From contig NZ_SOAV01000009.1 of assembly GCF_004364245.1 (NCBI RefSeq), forward strand, positions 248,001-312,000: a DNA stretch of 64,000 nucleotides, read 5' to 3'. This document shows positions 25,042-33,063 of the stretch, in pieces. The position numbers were made by a program, and so were the translations under genes. How positions within the stretch are numbered: the stretch's first letter is position 1; every line of letters starts with the position of its first letter. The notes under the pieces were generated by a model. That model was not told the origin of the DNA. It did no database searches and was given only the letters and a program-made list of their open reading frames with translations. This DNA is from Streptomyces sp. BK208. GTDB taxonomy: Bacteria; Actinomycetota; Actinomycetes; Streptomycetales; Streptomycetaceae.

Positions 25042-26447
25042 CGGGCCAGCTCCCGCTCAGCGTGCGCCGACGGTTCGTGCGACGCGGGTCCGTGCTCCGG
25101 CCCGGCATCGTCCGGCGCGGGTCCGTGCGCCGGCCCGGCACCGTCGGGCACGGGGGCCGTGACGCGGAGGCGGTCGGCGCGGTGGTGGTCGACGTCGAGG
25201 ACGTCGATGCGCCAGCCGTCGAGGACGACCACGTCGCCCTTGGCGGGGATGCGCGTCAGGTGGGTGGCGACCAGGCCGGCCAGGGTCTCGTACGGTCCCT
25301 CCGGCGCGGTCAGGCCGATGCGCGCCAGGTGGTCCAGGCGCAGCGAGCCGTCGGCGTCCCAGGCCGCGCGGCCGTCCGACCCGGCGGGGGCGGGCAGCAG
25401 GTCCGGCGTCTCGACCGGGTCGTGCTCGTCGCGCACCTCGCCGACGACCTCCTCGACGATGTCCTCGACGGTCGCCACGCCCGCCGTACCGCCGTACTCG
25501 TCGATGACGACGGCCATGGTGCGGGTGGCGCGCATGCGCTCGAGGAGGCGGTCGGCGGGCAGGCTGTCCGGCACCAGGAGGGGCGCGGTGGCCAGCTCGG
25601 TGACGGGGGTGGACCGGCGCCGCTCCGGCTCCAGGGCCAGCACGTCGCGGATGTGGACGGTGCCGACGACCTCGTCCAGGCTGTCGCGGTAGACCGGGAA
25701 GCGGGACAGGCCGGTGGCGTGCGAGAGGTTCGCGGCGTCGGCGGCGGTGGCGTGCGCCTCCAGCGCCTTGACGTCCACGCGCGGGGTCATGACGTTCTCC
25801 GCGGTCAGCTCGCTCAGGTGCAGGGTGCGCACGAACAGCTCGGCCGAGTCGGCCTCCAGGGCGCCCTCCGCCGCCGAGTGCTGGGCGAGGGCGACCAGCT
25901 CCTCGGCGCTGCGGGCGGACGCCAGCTCCTCGGCCGGCTCCAGGCCGAAGCGGCGCACGAAGCGGTTCGCCGTGTTGTTCAGGTGCCGGATGAAGGGGCC
26001 GAAGGCGGTGGTGAAGCCGCGCTGCGGGCCCGCGACGACCTTCGCGACGGCCAGCGGCCGGGAGATCGCCCAGTTCTTGGGGACCAGCTCGCCGACGACC
26101 ATGAGGACGACCGTGGAGAGGATCACGCCGAGCAGGGTCGCCACCGTGGAGGCGGCGCCGCCCAGGCCGATCGCCGCCAGCGGGCCGCGCAGCAGCGCCG
26201 CGATCGACGGCTCGGCCAGCATGCCGATGACCAGGGAGGTCACGGTGATGCCGAGCTGGGCGCCGGACAGCTGGAGGGTCAGGGAGCGTACGGCCTTCAG
26301 GGCGCCGTCGGCGCCGCGCTCACCGGACTCGGCGGCCCGCTCCAGGTCACCGCGCTCGACGGTGGTGAGGGAGAACTCGGCCGCGACGAAGACCGCGCAG
26401 GCGAGGGTGAGCAGGAGGGCCAGCAGGAGCAGCAGGACCTCGGTCAC
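25038..26447 (-). CDS. CorC/HlyC-type CNNM-CBS-CorC membrane protein
   Basis: 469 residues. DUF21 domain (LACAVFVAAEFSLTTVERGDLE, VVGELVPKNWAISRP), CBS pair (SRFPVYRDSLDEVVGTVHIRDVL; MAVVIDEYGGTAGVATVEDIVEEVVGEVRDE) and a C-terminal CorC/HlyC domain (LDHLARIGLTAPEGPYETLAGLV). A Ser/His/Ala-rich tail of about 35 residues follows. GTG start. First gene of the two-gene operon with the 24016-25041 homologue. Likely divalent-cation homeostasis at the cytoplasmic membrane. Confidence 0.9.
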   Translation of the reverse strand: MTEVLLLLLALLLTLACAVFVAAEFSLTTVERGDLERAAESGERGADGALKAVRSLTLQLSGAQLGITVTSLVIGMLAEPSIAALLRGPLAAIGLGGAASTVATLLGVILSTVVLMVVGELVPKNWAISRPLAVAKVVAGPQRGFTTAFGPFIRHLNNTANRFVRRFGLEPAEELASARSAEELVALAQHSAAEGALEADSAELFVRTLHLSELTAENVMTPRVDVKALEAHATAADAANLSHATGLSRFPVYRDSLDEVVGTVHIRDVLALEPERRRSTPVTELATAPLLVPDSLPADRLLERMRATRTMAVVIDEYGGTAGVATVEDIVEEVVGEVRDEHDPVETPDLLPAPAGSDGRAAWDADGSLRLDHLARIGLTAPEGPYETLAGLVATHLTRIPAKGDVVVLDGWRIDVLDVDHHRADRLRVTAPVPDGAGPAHGPAPDDAGPEHGPASHEPSAHAERELAR

Positions 26448-26638
26448 CGTGCCACCCCGCTTCCCTCACGCACAGACGGGGGAACGGACGGGCCGGCCGA
26501 GGCGCGGCCGGTACTAGGGGGCTCCATTACGGAACGGGACTCCTTAGCGGGGTCGGCGGGCGCCGGTACCAGCCGGGCGCCCGAGGGTTCTCCCTCATGG
26601 TAAAGGACGAGCAAAGAGAGCGGGAGTCCTGAGACCCC

Positions 26639-26661
26639 TATGCTTCTACTCGCCTGTAGAG
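26639..26661 (+). promoter_or_regulatory. -10 element plus operator overlapping the start site of the Spo0M gene
   Basis: TATGCT (26639-26644) is followed directly by TTCTACTCGCCTGTAGAG (26644-26661), an imperfect dyad that would straddle the transcription start. The same arrangement recurs at 27761-27784. Confidence 0.6.
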
Positions 26662-26718
26662 AACGGCCGGGCCGTTCCGGTTGTTCCCCGCACGAAACGT
26701 GAAGGAGTGAACGCCTCG

Positions 26719-27762
26719 ATGGTGTTCAAGCGGCTGCTCGGTTCCCTCGGCGTGGGCGGACCCACGGTGGACACGGTCCTCGACCCGGGCGCCGCCCGGC
26801 CGGGAGGCACGTTGTCGGGCCGGATCCACCTGGTCGGCGGCACCGCCGACCACGACGTCGAGCACGTCGCGCTGGAGCTGGTGGCCCGCGTGGAGACCGA
26901 GCACGAGGGGGGCGGCCCGGGAGGTGAGGGCGAAGGCGTCCTCACCTTCGGCCGGCAGGTCGTCGCCGGGGCCTTCCGGCTCGCGGCGGGCGAGGAGACG
27001 AGCCTCCCGTTCACGGTGGCGCTGCCCTGGGAGACCCCGGTCACCGAGCTGCACGGACAGCCCCTGGGCATCGTGCTCGGCGTGCGCACCGAGCTGGCGG
27101 TCGCCGGCGCCCGGGACAAGGGCGACCTCGACCCGCTGAGCGTGGCGCCGCTCCCGGCCCAGGAGGCGGTCCTGGAGGCCCTCGGGCAGCTCGGCTTCGG
27201 CTTCCGCTCCGCCGACCTGGAGCCGGGCCGCATCGGCGGCACCGGGCAGAAGCTGCCCTTCTACCAGGAGATCGAGCTGACTCCGCCCCCGCGCTACGCC
27301 CACCAGGCCGCCGAGATCGAGCTGACCTTCCTGGCCGTGCCGGACGCCCTCGAAGTGGTGCTGGAGGCGGACAAGCGCGGCGGCCCGTTCTCCGACGGCC
27401 ACGACGCGCTCAGCCGCTTCACCGTCCCGCACGAGGGTCCCGCCGGGCCGCAGGACTGGAGCGCCCTCGTCGACGGCTGGATCCAGGAGCTGGTCGAGCA
27501 CCGCGCGTCGTACGGCTCCCACGCGGTGTACGGCCACGACTCCGGGTACGGCGGCCACGACCCCGGATACGGCGGCCACGGCGGTCACGAGGCGGGCCAC
27601 TCGGGCGGCGGGACCGGGACCGGTGCCGCCCTCGCGGCCGGGGCGGCGGGGATCGCCGGGGGCATGGTGGCGGCCGAAGTCGTCGACGAGGTCGGGGACT
27701 TCTTCGAGGACGCCGCCGAGGACGAGGACGGCGAGTACGACGGGTACGCCGCCGAGGACTGA
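26719..27762 (+). CDS. Spo0M-like sporulation-control protein (arrestin fold)
   Basis: 347 residues. The first 245 residues are a Spo0M domain (MVFKRLLGSLGVGGPTVDTVL, GGTLSGRIHLVGG, LPFTVALPWETPVT, ELELTF-type strands), a cytosolic arrestin-like beta fold linked to sporulation control and stress. The tail is unusual: a Tyr/Gly/His-rich repeat (GHDSGYGGHDPGYGGHGGH), a Gly/Ala hydrophobic stretch and a strongly acidic end (EDAAEDEDGEYDG). The His-rich part could bind metal. I chose the ATG at 26719; the in-frame GTG at 26707 overlaps the AAGGAG ribosome site. Confidence 0.85.
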   Translation: MVFKRLLGSLGVGGPTVDTVLDPGAARPGGTLSGRIHLVGGTADHDVEHVALELVARVETEHEGGGPGGEGEGVLTFGRQVVAGAFRLAAGEETSLPFTVALPWETPVTELHGQPLGIVLGVRTELAVAGARDKGDLDPLSVAPLPAQEAVLEALGQLGFGFRSADLEPGRIGGTGQKLPFYQEIELTPPPRYAHQAAEIELTFLAVPDALEVVLEADKRGGPFSDGHDALSRFTVPHEGPAGPQDWSALVDGWIQELVEHRASYGSHAVYGHDSGYGGHDPGYGGHGGHEAGHSGGGTGTGAALAAGAAGIAGGMVAAEVVDEVGDFFEDAAEDEDGEYDGYAAED

Positions 27763-27784
27763 TAACTTCTACAGTGCTGTAGAG
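27761..27784 (+). promoter_or_regulatory. -10-like element plus operator of the TerB-like gene
   Basis: GATAACT is followed by TTCTACAGTGCTGTAGAG (27767-27784), whose core TCTACAG-TG-CTGTAGA is a perfect 7-bp inverted repeat. It overlaps the Spo0M stop codon and aligns base for base with 26644-26661. Confidence 0.65.
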
Positions 27785-27843
27785 GTCGGGTTCGCACCCG
27801 ATCACCCCCTTCCCGTCCGACCGGTACGGAGTACGGAGTTCTC

Positions 27844-28299
27844 ATGGCCCTGTGGGACCGCCTCAAGGAGTCCGCGTCGCAGATGCAGACGCAGCTCGTC
27901 GCGAAGAAGAACGACCTCAAGAGCGGCGCCTTCCGCGACGCCAGCATGGCGATGTGCGCGCTGGTGGCGGCGGCCGACGGCACCGTCGACCCCGCCGAGC
28001 GGCAGCGGGTCGCCCAGCTGATCTCGACCAACGAGGTGCTGCAGAACTTCCCCGCCGACGACCTGCGCCGCCGGTTCGAGGGCAACCTGGACAAGCTGAC
28101 CGCCGACTTCGCCTTCGGCAAGGTCGGCATCCTCCAGGAGATCGCCAAGGCGAAGAAGAAGCCCGCCGAGGCACGGGCCGTGGTGCAGATCGGCATCGTG
28201 ATCGGCGGCGCCGACGGGGACTTCGACAAGGACGAGCGCGCCGTGGTCCGCGAGGCGTGCTACGCCCTCGACCTGCCGCCGCACGAGTTCGACCTCTGA
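27844..28299 (+). CDS. TerB-family tellurite resistance/stress protein
   Basis: 151 residues, all-helical and cytosolic. TerB features: MALWDRLKESASQMQTQL, MAMCALVAAADGTVDPAERQRVAQ, and VVQIGIVIGGADGDFDKDERAVVREACYAL, with two acidic clusters (ADGTVDPAE and ADGDFDKDE) that suit metal binding. TerB associates with the membrane-linked Ter complex. Its operator is shared with the Spo0M gene just upstream, so both respond to one regulator even though each has its own promoter. Confidence 0.9.
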   Translation: MALWDRLKESASQMQTQLVAKKNDLKSGAFRDASMAMCALVAAADGTVDPAERQRVAQLISTNEVLQNFPADDLRRRFEGNLDKLTADFAFGKVGILQEIAKAKKKPAEARAVVQIGIVIGGADGDFDKDERAVVREACYALDLPPHEFDL

Positions 28300-28337
28300 G
28301 CCTCGAGGCCGCGCCGCCGGGCCCGCCGGCGGTGCCG

Positions 28338-28371
28338 TAGATTCCGTGGGCGGGCCCGTGCCGCGGGCCCG
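28338..28371 (+). promoter_or_regulatory. Promoter and leader hairpin of TatA-like gene
   Basis: A -10-like TAGATT (28338-28343) is followed by a perfect 8-bp hairpin (CGGGCCCG 28351-28358 with 28364-28371) in the presumed 5' leader, ahead of the GGGGAG ribosome binding site. Confidence 0.35.
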
Positions 28372-28397
28372 CACCGCACGTCCACCAGGGGAGCACC

Positions 28398-28631
28398 GTG
28401 TTCGGACTCAGCGAGATCGCGCTCGTCCTCGTCGTCGTCGCCGTCGTCCTCGCCGTCAAGAAGCTCCCCGAGCTGACCCGCTCGGCGGGCAGGTCGGCCC
28501 GCATCCTCAAGTCCGAGGCCCGCGCGACGAGGGACGCGGACGAACCGGGGACGCCGCGCGTCATCCAGGGGGAGGCGGTCCGGCGCGAGGACGGCCCCGG
28601 CACCGGCGCCCAGGACACGCCCCGGGCCTGA
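28398..28631 (+). CDS. TatA/E-like twin-arginine translocation protein
   Basis: 77 residues. The layout matches TatA: a short outside N-terminus MFGLSE, a single membrane helix (IALVLVVVAVVLAV), a hinge KKLPEL, an amphipathic helix (TRSAGRSARILKSEARA) and a charged flexible tail. The Glu in the FGLSE motif and the KKLPEL hinge are family hallmarks. No tatB or tatC is adjacent, so this is probably an extra, dispersed TatA. Confidence 0.8.
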   Translation: MFGLSEIALVLVVVAVVLAVKKLPELTRSAGRSARILKSEARATRDADEPGTPRVIQGEAVRREDGPGTGAQDTPRA

Positions 28632-28651
28632 CCGGCGTACCGGCGGGCGGG

Positions 28652-30319
28652 TCAGGACGGATCCTCCGGCACGGCCGACAGCAGGCTGTGCACGATCGGG
28701 CCCGCGGAACCGCCGCCGGTGACGCCCTCCTCGACCACGACGGCGACGGCCACGTTGCCCCGGTGGGCGACGAGCCAGCCGTTGTTGTCCTGGTCGTCGG
28801 AGACCTCCGCGGTACCGGTCTTGGCGCCGACCTCGCCGGGCAGATCGGCCAGGACGCGTGCCGTGCCGTCGGTGACGGTGGCCCGCATCAGCTCGCGCAG
28901 CTGCGTGACGACCTTGCCGGGGAGCGGCTCGGTGCGGGTCCCGTCCTCGTGGCCCGCGGTGACGGACGGCTGGTGGAACTCGCCGGAGACCGCGGTGGCC
29001 GTCACCGACGCCATGATCAGCGGGTTGGCCTGGACGCGGCCCTGCCCGATCATCGACGCCGCCTTCTCCGTCTCGTCCTTGGGATCCGGCACCGAGCCGT
29101 CGTACGTCGGGATGCCGATGTGCCACTCCTGTCCGACCCCGAAGTAGGTGCGCGCGACCTTGCCCAGCTCACCGTCGTCGAGCTTGCCGCGCAGGCCGAT
29201 GAAGGCGGTGTTGCAGGACTCGGTGAAGTCCTTGCGGAAGGTGGCGCCCGGGTGTTCCGACGTCTCGACGTTGTGGAACTCCTTGCCCACCGTCAGGTAC
29301 TTGGGACAGTCCACGACGTCGTCGGGCGCGACCGCGTCCTTGAGCAGCAGGGCGCTGCTGGTGACGATCTTCCAGGTGGAGCCGGGCGCGTAGGTGCCGG
29401 AGGCGGCGCGGTTGAAGCCGGTGGAGGGGGAGTTGGCGAGGGCGAGGACCTCGCCGTCGTCGACGCGCAGGGCGACGAGGGAGGCGTTCTTCCCGCCGGC
29501 CTCCCCGAGGGCCTTCTCCGCGGCGGCCTGCCAGGTCGCGTCGAGGGTGGTGCGGGCGGGCCGGTCCGCGGTCGCCGGGTCGGGCTTCTTCCCGAAGGAC
29601 GCCTCGGTACGTACCGTCTCGCCGTCGGCCCGGCCGACCAGCTCGATCGCACCGCGCGGACCGCCGCCGCCCGCGTCACCGGCGAGCCGGCCCAGGAGCG
29701 GGGCCAGGGACGGGTACGCGCCGTCCACGAGCGAGACCCCCTGGCGGTCCGTGACCTGCGGCGGGGTGCTCTCCTCGCGTTCGAGGCGGAACTTCTGCGT
29801 GTCGCTCAGCCGCGGGTGCACCAGGGACAGCCGCCAGTCCACCTTCCAGCCGCCGCCCTCCTGCTCGCGCAGCGGCAGCCGCGACTCGTACGTCCAGGTG
29901 CCCAGGCCGGTGACCGGCATCCGGGCGGTGAACGGGACGCCGAGGGTGCCGTCCTCGTCCTCCTTCGCCGCGCCGGCCGCCGCCGTCAGCTTCGGTTTCT
30001 CGATGTCGAGCCCGGCGGTGAAGCTCCGCAGCACCTCCTGCGCCTTCGCCGGCTCGGTGGTGCGGCCGGCGGCGTTCGGCAGGCGCCCGGCGGCCCAGTC
30101 GGCGAGGAAGGCACGCGCCTGCCGCAACGCGGCCGGGTCGGGTCCGTCGTCGCCGCGTGCGAAGGGGCCGACCCCGGCGGCGTACGAGCCGCCCGCGGCG
30201 ATCGCGAGCACGAGCGCCACGGCGGCGACGGCCCGCACACCGTTGCGGGGCCCGCGACCGCGGGGAGAGACGGGGCGGGGGGAGCGGGCGGAGTAGGGCG
30301 AGTGGGAGAGGTCGGACAT
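28652..30319 (-). CDS. Class B-type penicillin-binding protein (transpeptidase)
   Basis: 555 residues. One membrane helix (AVAAVALVLAIAAGGSYAA) follows a basic N-terminus. An NTF2-like MecA_N domain covers about residues 55-160, a dimerisation region follows, and then the transpeptidase has STWK (active Ser about residue 315), SCN (about 368) and KTGTAE (about 499). It cross-links peptidoglycan outside the cell. It is 17 bp downstream of the esterase lipoprotein gene and probably co-transcribed. It lacks PASTA domains. Not one of the essential division PBPs by context, rather a dispensable paralogue. Confidence 0.9.
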   Translation of the reverse strand: MSDLSHSPYSARSPRPVSPRGRGPRNGVRAVAAVALVLAIAAGGSYAAGVGPFARGDDGPDPAALRQARAFLADWAAGRLPNAAGRTTEPAKAQEVLRSFTAGLDIEKPKLTAAAGAAKEDEDGTLGVPFTARMPVTGLGTWTYESRLPLREQEGGGWKVDWRLSLVHPRLSDTQKFRLEREESTPPQVTDRQGVSLVDGAYPSLAPLLGRLAGDAGGGGPRGAIELVGRADGETVRTEASFGKKPDPATADRPARTTLDATWQAAAEKALGEAGGKNASLVALRVDDGEVLALANSPSTGFNRAASGTYAPGSTWKIVTSSALLLKDAVAPDDVVDCPKYLTVGKEFHNVETSEHPGATFRKDFTESCNTAFIGLRGKLDDGELGKVARTYFGVGQEWHIGIPTYDGSVPDPKDETEKAASMIGQGRVQANPLIMASVTATAVSGEFHQPSVTAGHEDGTRTEPLPGKVVTQLRELMRATVTDGTARVLADLPGEVGAKTGTAEVSDDQDNNGWLVAHRGNVAVAVVVEEGVTGGGSAGPIVHSLLSAVPEDPS

Positions 30320-30336
30320 CGGGAAGTCCTTGTCGG

Positions 30337-31347
30337 TCAGCGGCCGGGGCCGGGGTCGGTGAAGAAGTCGAGGATCGTGTCGGTCGCGTCCAGGGCCTTG
30401 CTGACGGGGCCGAACCCCTCGGGCGGGGGGACGGCCGAGCCCGGCCAGGTGTGTCCGGCGCCGTGGACGACGAGGAGGCGCACGGTGCCACCGTGCCGGG
30501 CGCCGCTCCCGAGCCGCCACACCGTCCGGTCGTAGCCCCTCTCCTGCCGCGTGACCGGTTCGCCCGCGTTCCCGGCCGCCGCGAAGGCCGCCGCGGTGTC
30601 GCGGGCCGACCGGGTCGGCAGGACCGGTTCCCCGGGGTCCGGCGGCGGGGAGGGCAGCCCGGCGAGGGGCCGGACGGGGTCGTCGGCGCCGTAGACGACC
30701 ATGACGGGGACCGGCCCGGCGGGCTCCACGGCGGCGTCGCCGGTGGGCAGTTGCCCGGAGACCGAGGCCGCGCCGGCGAGCAGCTCGGGGCGCTCGGCGG
30801 CCATCCGCAGGGCCATCGAGCCGCCGTTGGAGAACCCGGCGACGTAGACCCGGGCGGGGTCGGCCCGCTCGGTGCGGACCAGGTGCGCGATCAGCGCCTC
30901 GGTGAACCGCACGTCCCGGCCGGGGTCCGGGCGCTGCTTCGTGGCCCGGGCGCCCGCGCCCCAGCCGTGGCCGAGGCCCTCGGGGAAGGCGACGAGCATG
31001 CCGCGCGCGGCGGCGGCTCGCTCCAGCCGGGTCTTGGCGCGCAGTTCGGCCGCGTCGGCGCCACGGCCGTGGAAGGCGACGACGAGGGGCCGCGGTCCTT
31101 CGGCACCGGGGGCGGGGGCGGGCCGGTGCAGGAGGTAGCGGCGGACGTCGCCGTCCACACGGAGCCGCCCGCGGACCTCGGGCCCCGGGGTGGCCGTCCC
31201 GGCGCCGCCGGCCGGGGCGGACGGGACGCCCGGCGACGGCGCCGCGTCCGGACGGTCGGAGTCGGCGGCGCAGCCGGACAGCGGCAGGACGACGGAGAGG
31301 GCGAGCACACCGGGCCACCGGCGGAATCGGTCACGGAGGGAGCGCAT
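30337..31347 (-). CDS. Secreted lipoprotein esterase of the PHB depolymerase/feruloyl esterase type
   Basis: 336 residues. A signal sequence ends in the lipobox LSGC (about residue 25), followed by a Pro/Ala linker. The alpha/beta hydrolase has an oxyanion region VVAFHGRGA, nucleophile elbow GFSNGGS, an acid region VYGADDPV and a terminal His in VHGAGHTWPG. Such enzymes cleave polyesters or feruloyl esters. Divergent from the LysR gene at 31433, which could control it. Upstream gene of the operon with the penicillin-binding protein. Confidence 0.85.
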   Translation of the reverse strand: MRSLRDRFRRWPGVLALSVVLPLSGCAADSDRPDAAPSPGVPSAPAGGAGTATPGPEVRGRLRVDGDVRRYLLHRPAPAPGAEGPRPLVVAFHGRGADAAELRAKTRLERAAAARGMLVAFPEGLGHGWGAGARATKQRPDPGRDVRFTEALIAHLVRTERADPARVYVAGFSNGGSMALRMAAERPELLAGAASVSGQLPTGDAAVEPAGPVPVMVVYGADDPVRPLAGLPSPPPDPGEPVLPTRSARDTAAAFAAAGNAGEPVTRQERGYDRTVWRLGSGARHGGTVRLLVVHGAGHTWPGSAVPPPEGFGPVSKALDATDTILDFFTDPGPGR

Positions 31348-31418
31348 GGCCCGAGGAGAGCAACCCGGCGGAGCCCCTGTCCAAGACCGATATGGATGTC
31401 CGCTCGATCAATCCCCGA

Positions 31419-31424
31419 TATGAT
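31419..31424 (+). promoter_or_regulatory. -10 element of the LysR gene
   Basis: TATGAT lies 8 nt before the GTG at 31433, so the transcript is probably leaderless. CGATATG occurs at 31388-31394 and 31417-31423, a possible self-binding pattern. Confidence 0.45.
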
Positions 31425-31432
31425 TACTGGTC

Positions 31433-32395
31433 GTGGACCTGGTGCGGCACCTGGAGTGCTTCGTGGCTGTTGCAGAAGAGTCACACTTCGGGCGTGCCGC
31501 GGCCCGGCTCGGCATGGCCCAGCCGCCCCTGTCGCAGCGCATCCAGCGGCTGGAGAAGGAGCTGGGCGTCCGGCTCTTCGAGCGCACCAGCCGTCAGGTG
31601 ACGATCACCGAGGCGGGCACGCTGCTGCTCACCGAGGCCCGTGAGCTGCTGGCCCGCGCCGAGTCCCTGCGCAGTGCCGCCCGCCGCATCCGGGACGGCG
31701 AGAGCGGCATGCTGCGCGCCGCGCTGTCCCCCGACATCTCCGGCGAGACCGTCGCCGCGCTGCTGGCGGACTTCCGGCGCCGGCACGCGGGGCTCCGCCT
31801 GGAGCTGCACGAGCTGACCACCGCCCAGCAACTCGCCGGTTTCGCCGCCCACGAGCTGGACGTCGGCCTCATCCACCACCCCTGCGACGTCACCGGCCTG
31901 GAGCTGGGCCCGGTGCTCCGCCGCGACCTCGGCGTCCTGCTGCCGCGGGGTGCCCCGCAGACGGAGCTGGACGAGGTGCCGCTCGCCGCCCTCGCCGGCT
32001 ACGACCTGGTCCTCTTCCCGCGCGCCGACGCCCCCGCGGTCTACGACGACCTGCTCACCTCCTGTGCCCGGGGCGGCTGGACGCCGGCCACCGTGCGGCA
32101 CGGCCAGGGGGCGAGTTTCGTCCGCGGCCTGGTCCTGTCGTCCGGGGCCGTCGCCCTCGGTCCCCGCGACACCCGGCTCGTGATCCCCGGCGACCAGGAC
32201 CTGGTCTGGCGCCCGCTGGCCGGGGCCCCGCCCGTCTGGCGGCACTCCGCGGCCTGGCCCAAGGGACGCGGCGACGCCGCCGTGGGCGCCTTCGCGGACG
32301 CGGCGACCCACGCCCTGCGCACCACGGCCGACGCCCACTCCGAGGCACCCGCCCGGCCCCTGCACCTCCGCCCGGCATCGGAGTTCTGGCTGTGA
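31433..32395 (+). CDS. LysR-family transcriptional regulator
   Basis: 320 residues. The N-terminal winged HTH reads HLECFVAVAEESHFGRAAARLGMAQPPLSQRIQRLEKELGVRLFERTSRQ, a textbook LysR domain. An effector-binding domain follows from about residue 92. The gene is followed by the repeat ORF and the class A beta-lactamase in the same direction, an AmpR/AmpC-like arrangement except that both genes point the same way. Its stop overlaps the next GTG. The final residues LRPASE and the bases after them are duplicated ahead of the beta-lactamase. Confidence 0.92.
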   Translation: MDLVRHLECFVAVAEESHFGRAAARLGMAQPPLSQRIQRLEKELGVRLFERTSRQVTITEAGTLLLTEARELLARAESLRSAARRIRDGESGMLRAALSPDISGETVAALLADFRRRHAGLRLELHELTTAQQLAGFAAHELDVGLIHHPCDVTGLELGPVLRRDLGVLLPRGAPQTELDEVPLAALAGYDLVLFPRADAPAVYDDLLTSCARGGWTPATVRHGQGASFVRGLVLSSGAVALGPRDTRLVIPGDQDLVWRPLAGAPPVWRHSAAWPKGRGDAAVGAFADAATHALRTTADAHSEAPARPLHLRPASEFWL

Positions 32396-33063
32396 CCGAC
32401 ACCGCCGCCATCGGCTGCCCGCCCGCACACCGCCCGACGGCCACCGCCATCGGCTGCCCGCCCGCACACCACCCGACGGCCACCGCCATCGGCTGCCCGC
32501 CCGCACACCACCCGACGGCCACCGCCATCGGCTGCCCGCAGGCACGCCGTTCGACCACCGCCGCCACGCCCTACGGCCGTCCACCCGCACTCCGTTCGGC
32601 TGCCACCGCCTCCGGTTCTCCCCAGGCGCTCCCCGCGACCGCCACCGTCCGCCCGCCGACCGCCAACGCCTCCGGCCGTCCACCCGCGCTCCGTTCGGCT
32701 GCCACCGTCTCCGGTTCTCCCCGGGCGCTCCCCGCGACCGCCACCGTCCGCCCGCCGACCGCCAACGCCTCCGGCCGTCCACCCGCACTCCGTTCGGCTG
32801 CCACCGCCTCCGGTTCTCCCCGGGCGCTCCCCGCGACCGCCACCGTCCGCCCGCCGACCGCCAACGCCTCCGGCCGTCCGCAGGCACGCCGTTGGACCGC
32901 CACCGGCTCCGGGCGGCCACCCACGCCCCGTCGGACCGCCGCCGCCTCCGGCCGCCCCCAGGCACACCGTTGGACCGCCACCGACACCCCCGGGACCGTC
33001 CCGCCCCCCGCCGCAGAGAGCCGGCCGGTGGGCCTGCGCCCGGCGTCGGAGGTCACGGCATGA
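32392..33063 (+). CDS. Tandem-repeat ORF of uncertain coding status
   Basis: 223 residues, frame continuous from a GTG overlapping the LysR stop to a TGA overlapping the beta-lactamase ATG. The product would be Ala/Pro/Thr/Arg-rich: three copies of AIGCPPAHHPTAT, then three copies of a 33-residue unit starting GRPPALRSAAT, then degenerate 13-residue units. No known domain, signal peptide or membrane segment. Because the repeat periods (39 and 99 bp) are multiples of three, other frames are open too, so translation cannot be inferred from openness. The flanks look like a duplicated LysR/beta-lactamase junction, so this may be expanded spacer DNA. Confidence 0.35.
   Translation: MTDTAAIGCPPAHRPTATAIGCPPAHHPTATAIGCPPAHHPTATAIGCPQARRSTTAATPYGRPPALRSAATASGSPQALPATATVRPPTANASGRPPALRSAATVSGSPRALPATATVRPPTANASGRPPALRSAATASGSPRALPATATVRPPTANASGRPQARRWTATGSGRPPTPRRTAAASGRPQAHRWTATDTPGTVPPPAAESRPVGLRPASEVTA
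32407..32523. repeat. 39-bp tandem repeat, three units
   Basis: Units start at 32407, 32446 and 32485 with GCCATCGGCTGCCCG and are nearly identical. A fourth, divergent unit starts at 32524. Confidence 0.9.
32575..32871. repeat. 99-bp tandem repeat, three units
   Basis: Units start at 32575, 32674 and 32773 with GGCCGTCCACCCGC, differing at only a few bases. Degenerate shorter units continue to about 32990. Near identity points to recent expansion. Confidence 0.92.

Noticed and set aside
32407-32871. Repeat array considered as a CRISPR
   Set aside because: Units are directly adjacent with no unique spacers, contain no conserved palindromic repeat, and no cas genes are present.
31481-32965. 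494-residue minus-strand open frame opposite lysR and the repeats
   Set aside because: No ribosome site, and openness follows from in-phase 39/99-bp repeats and LysR codon bias.
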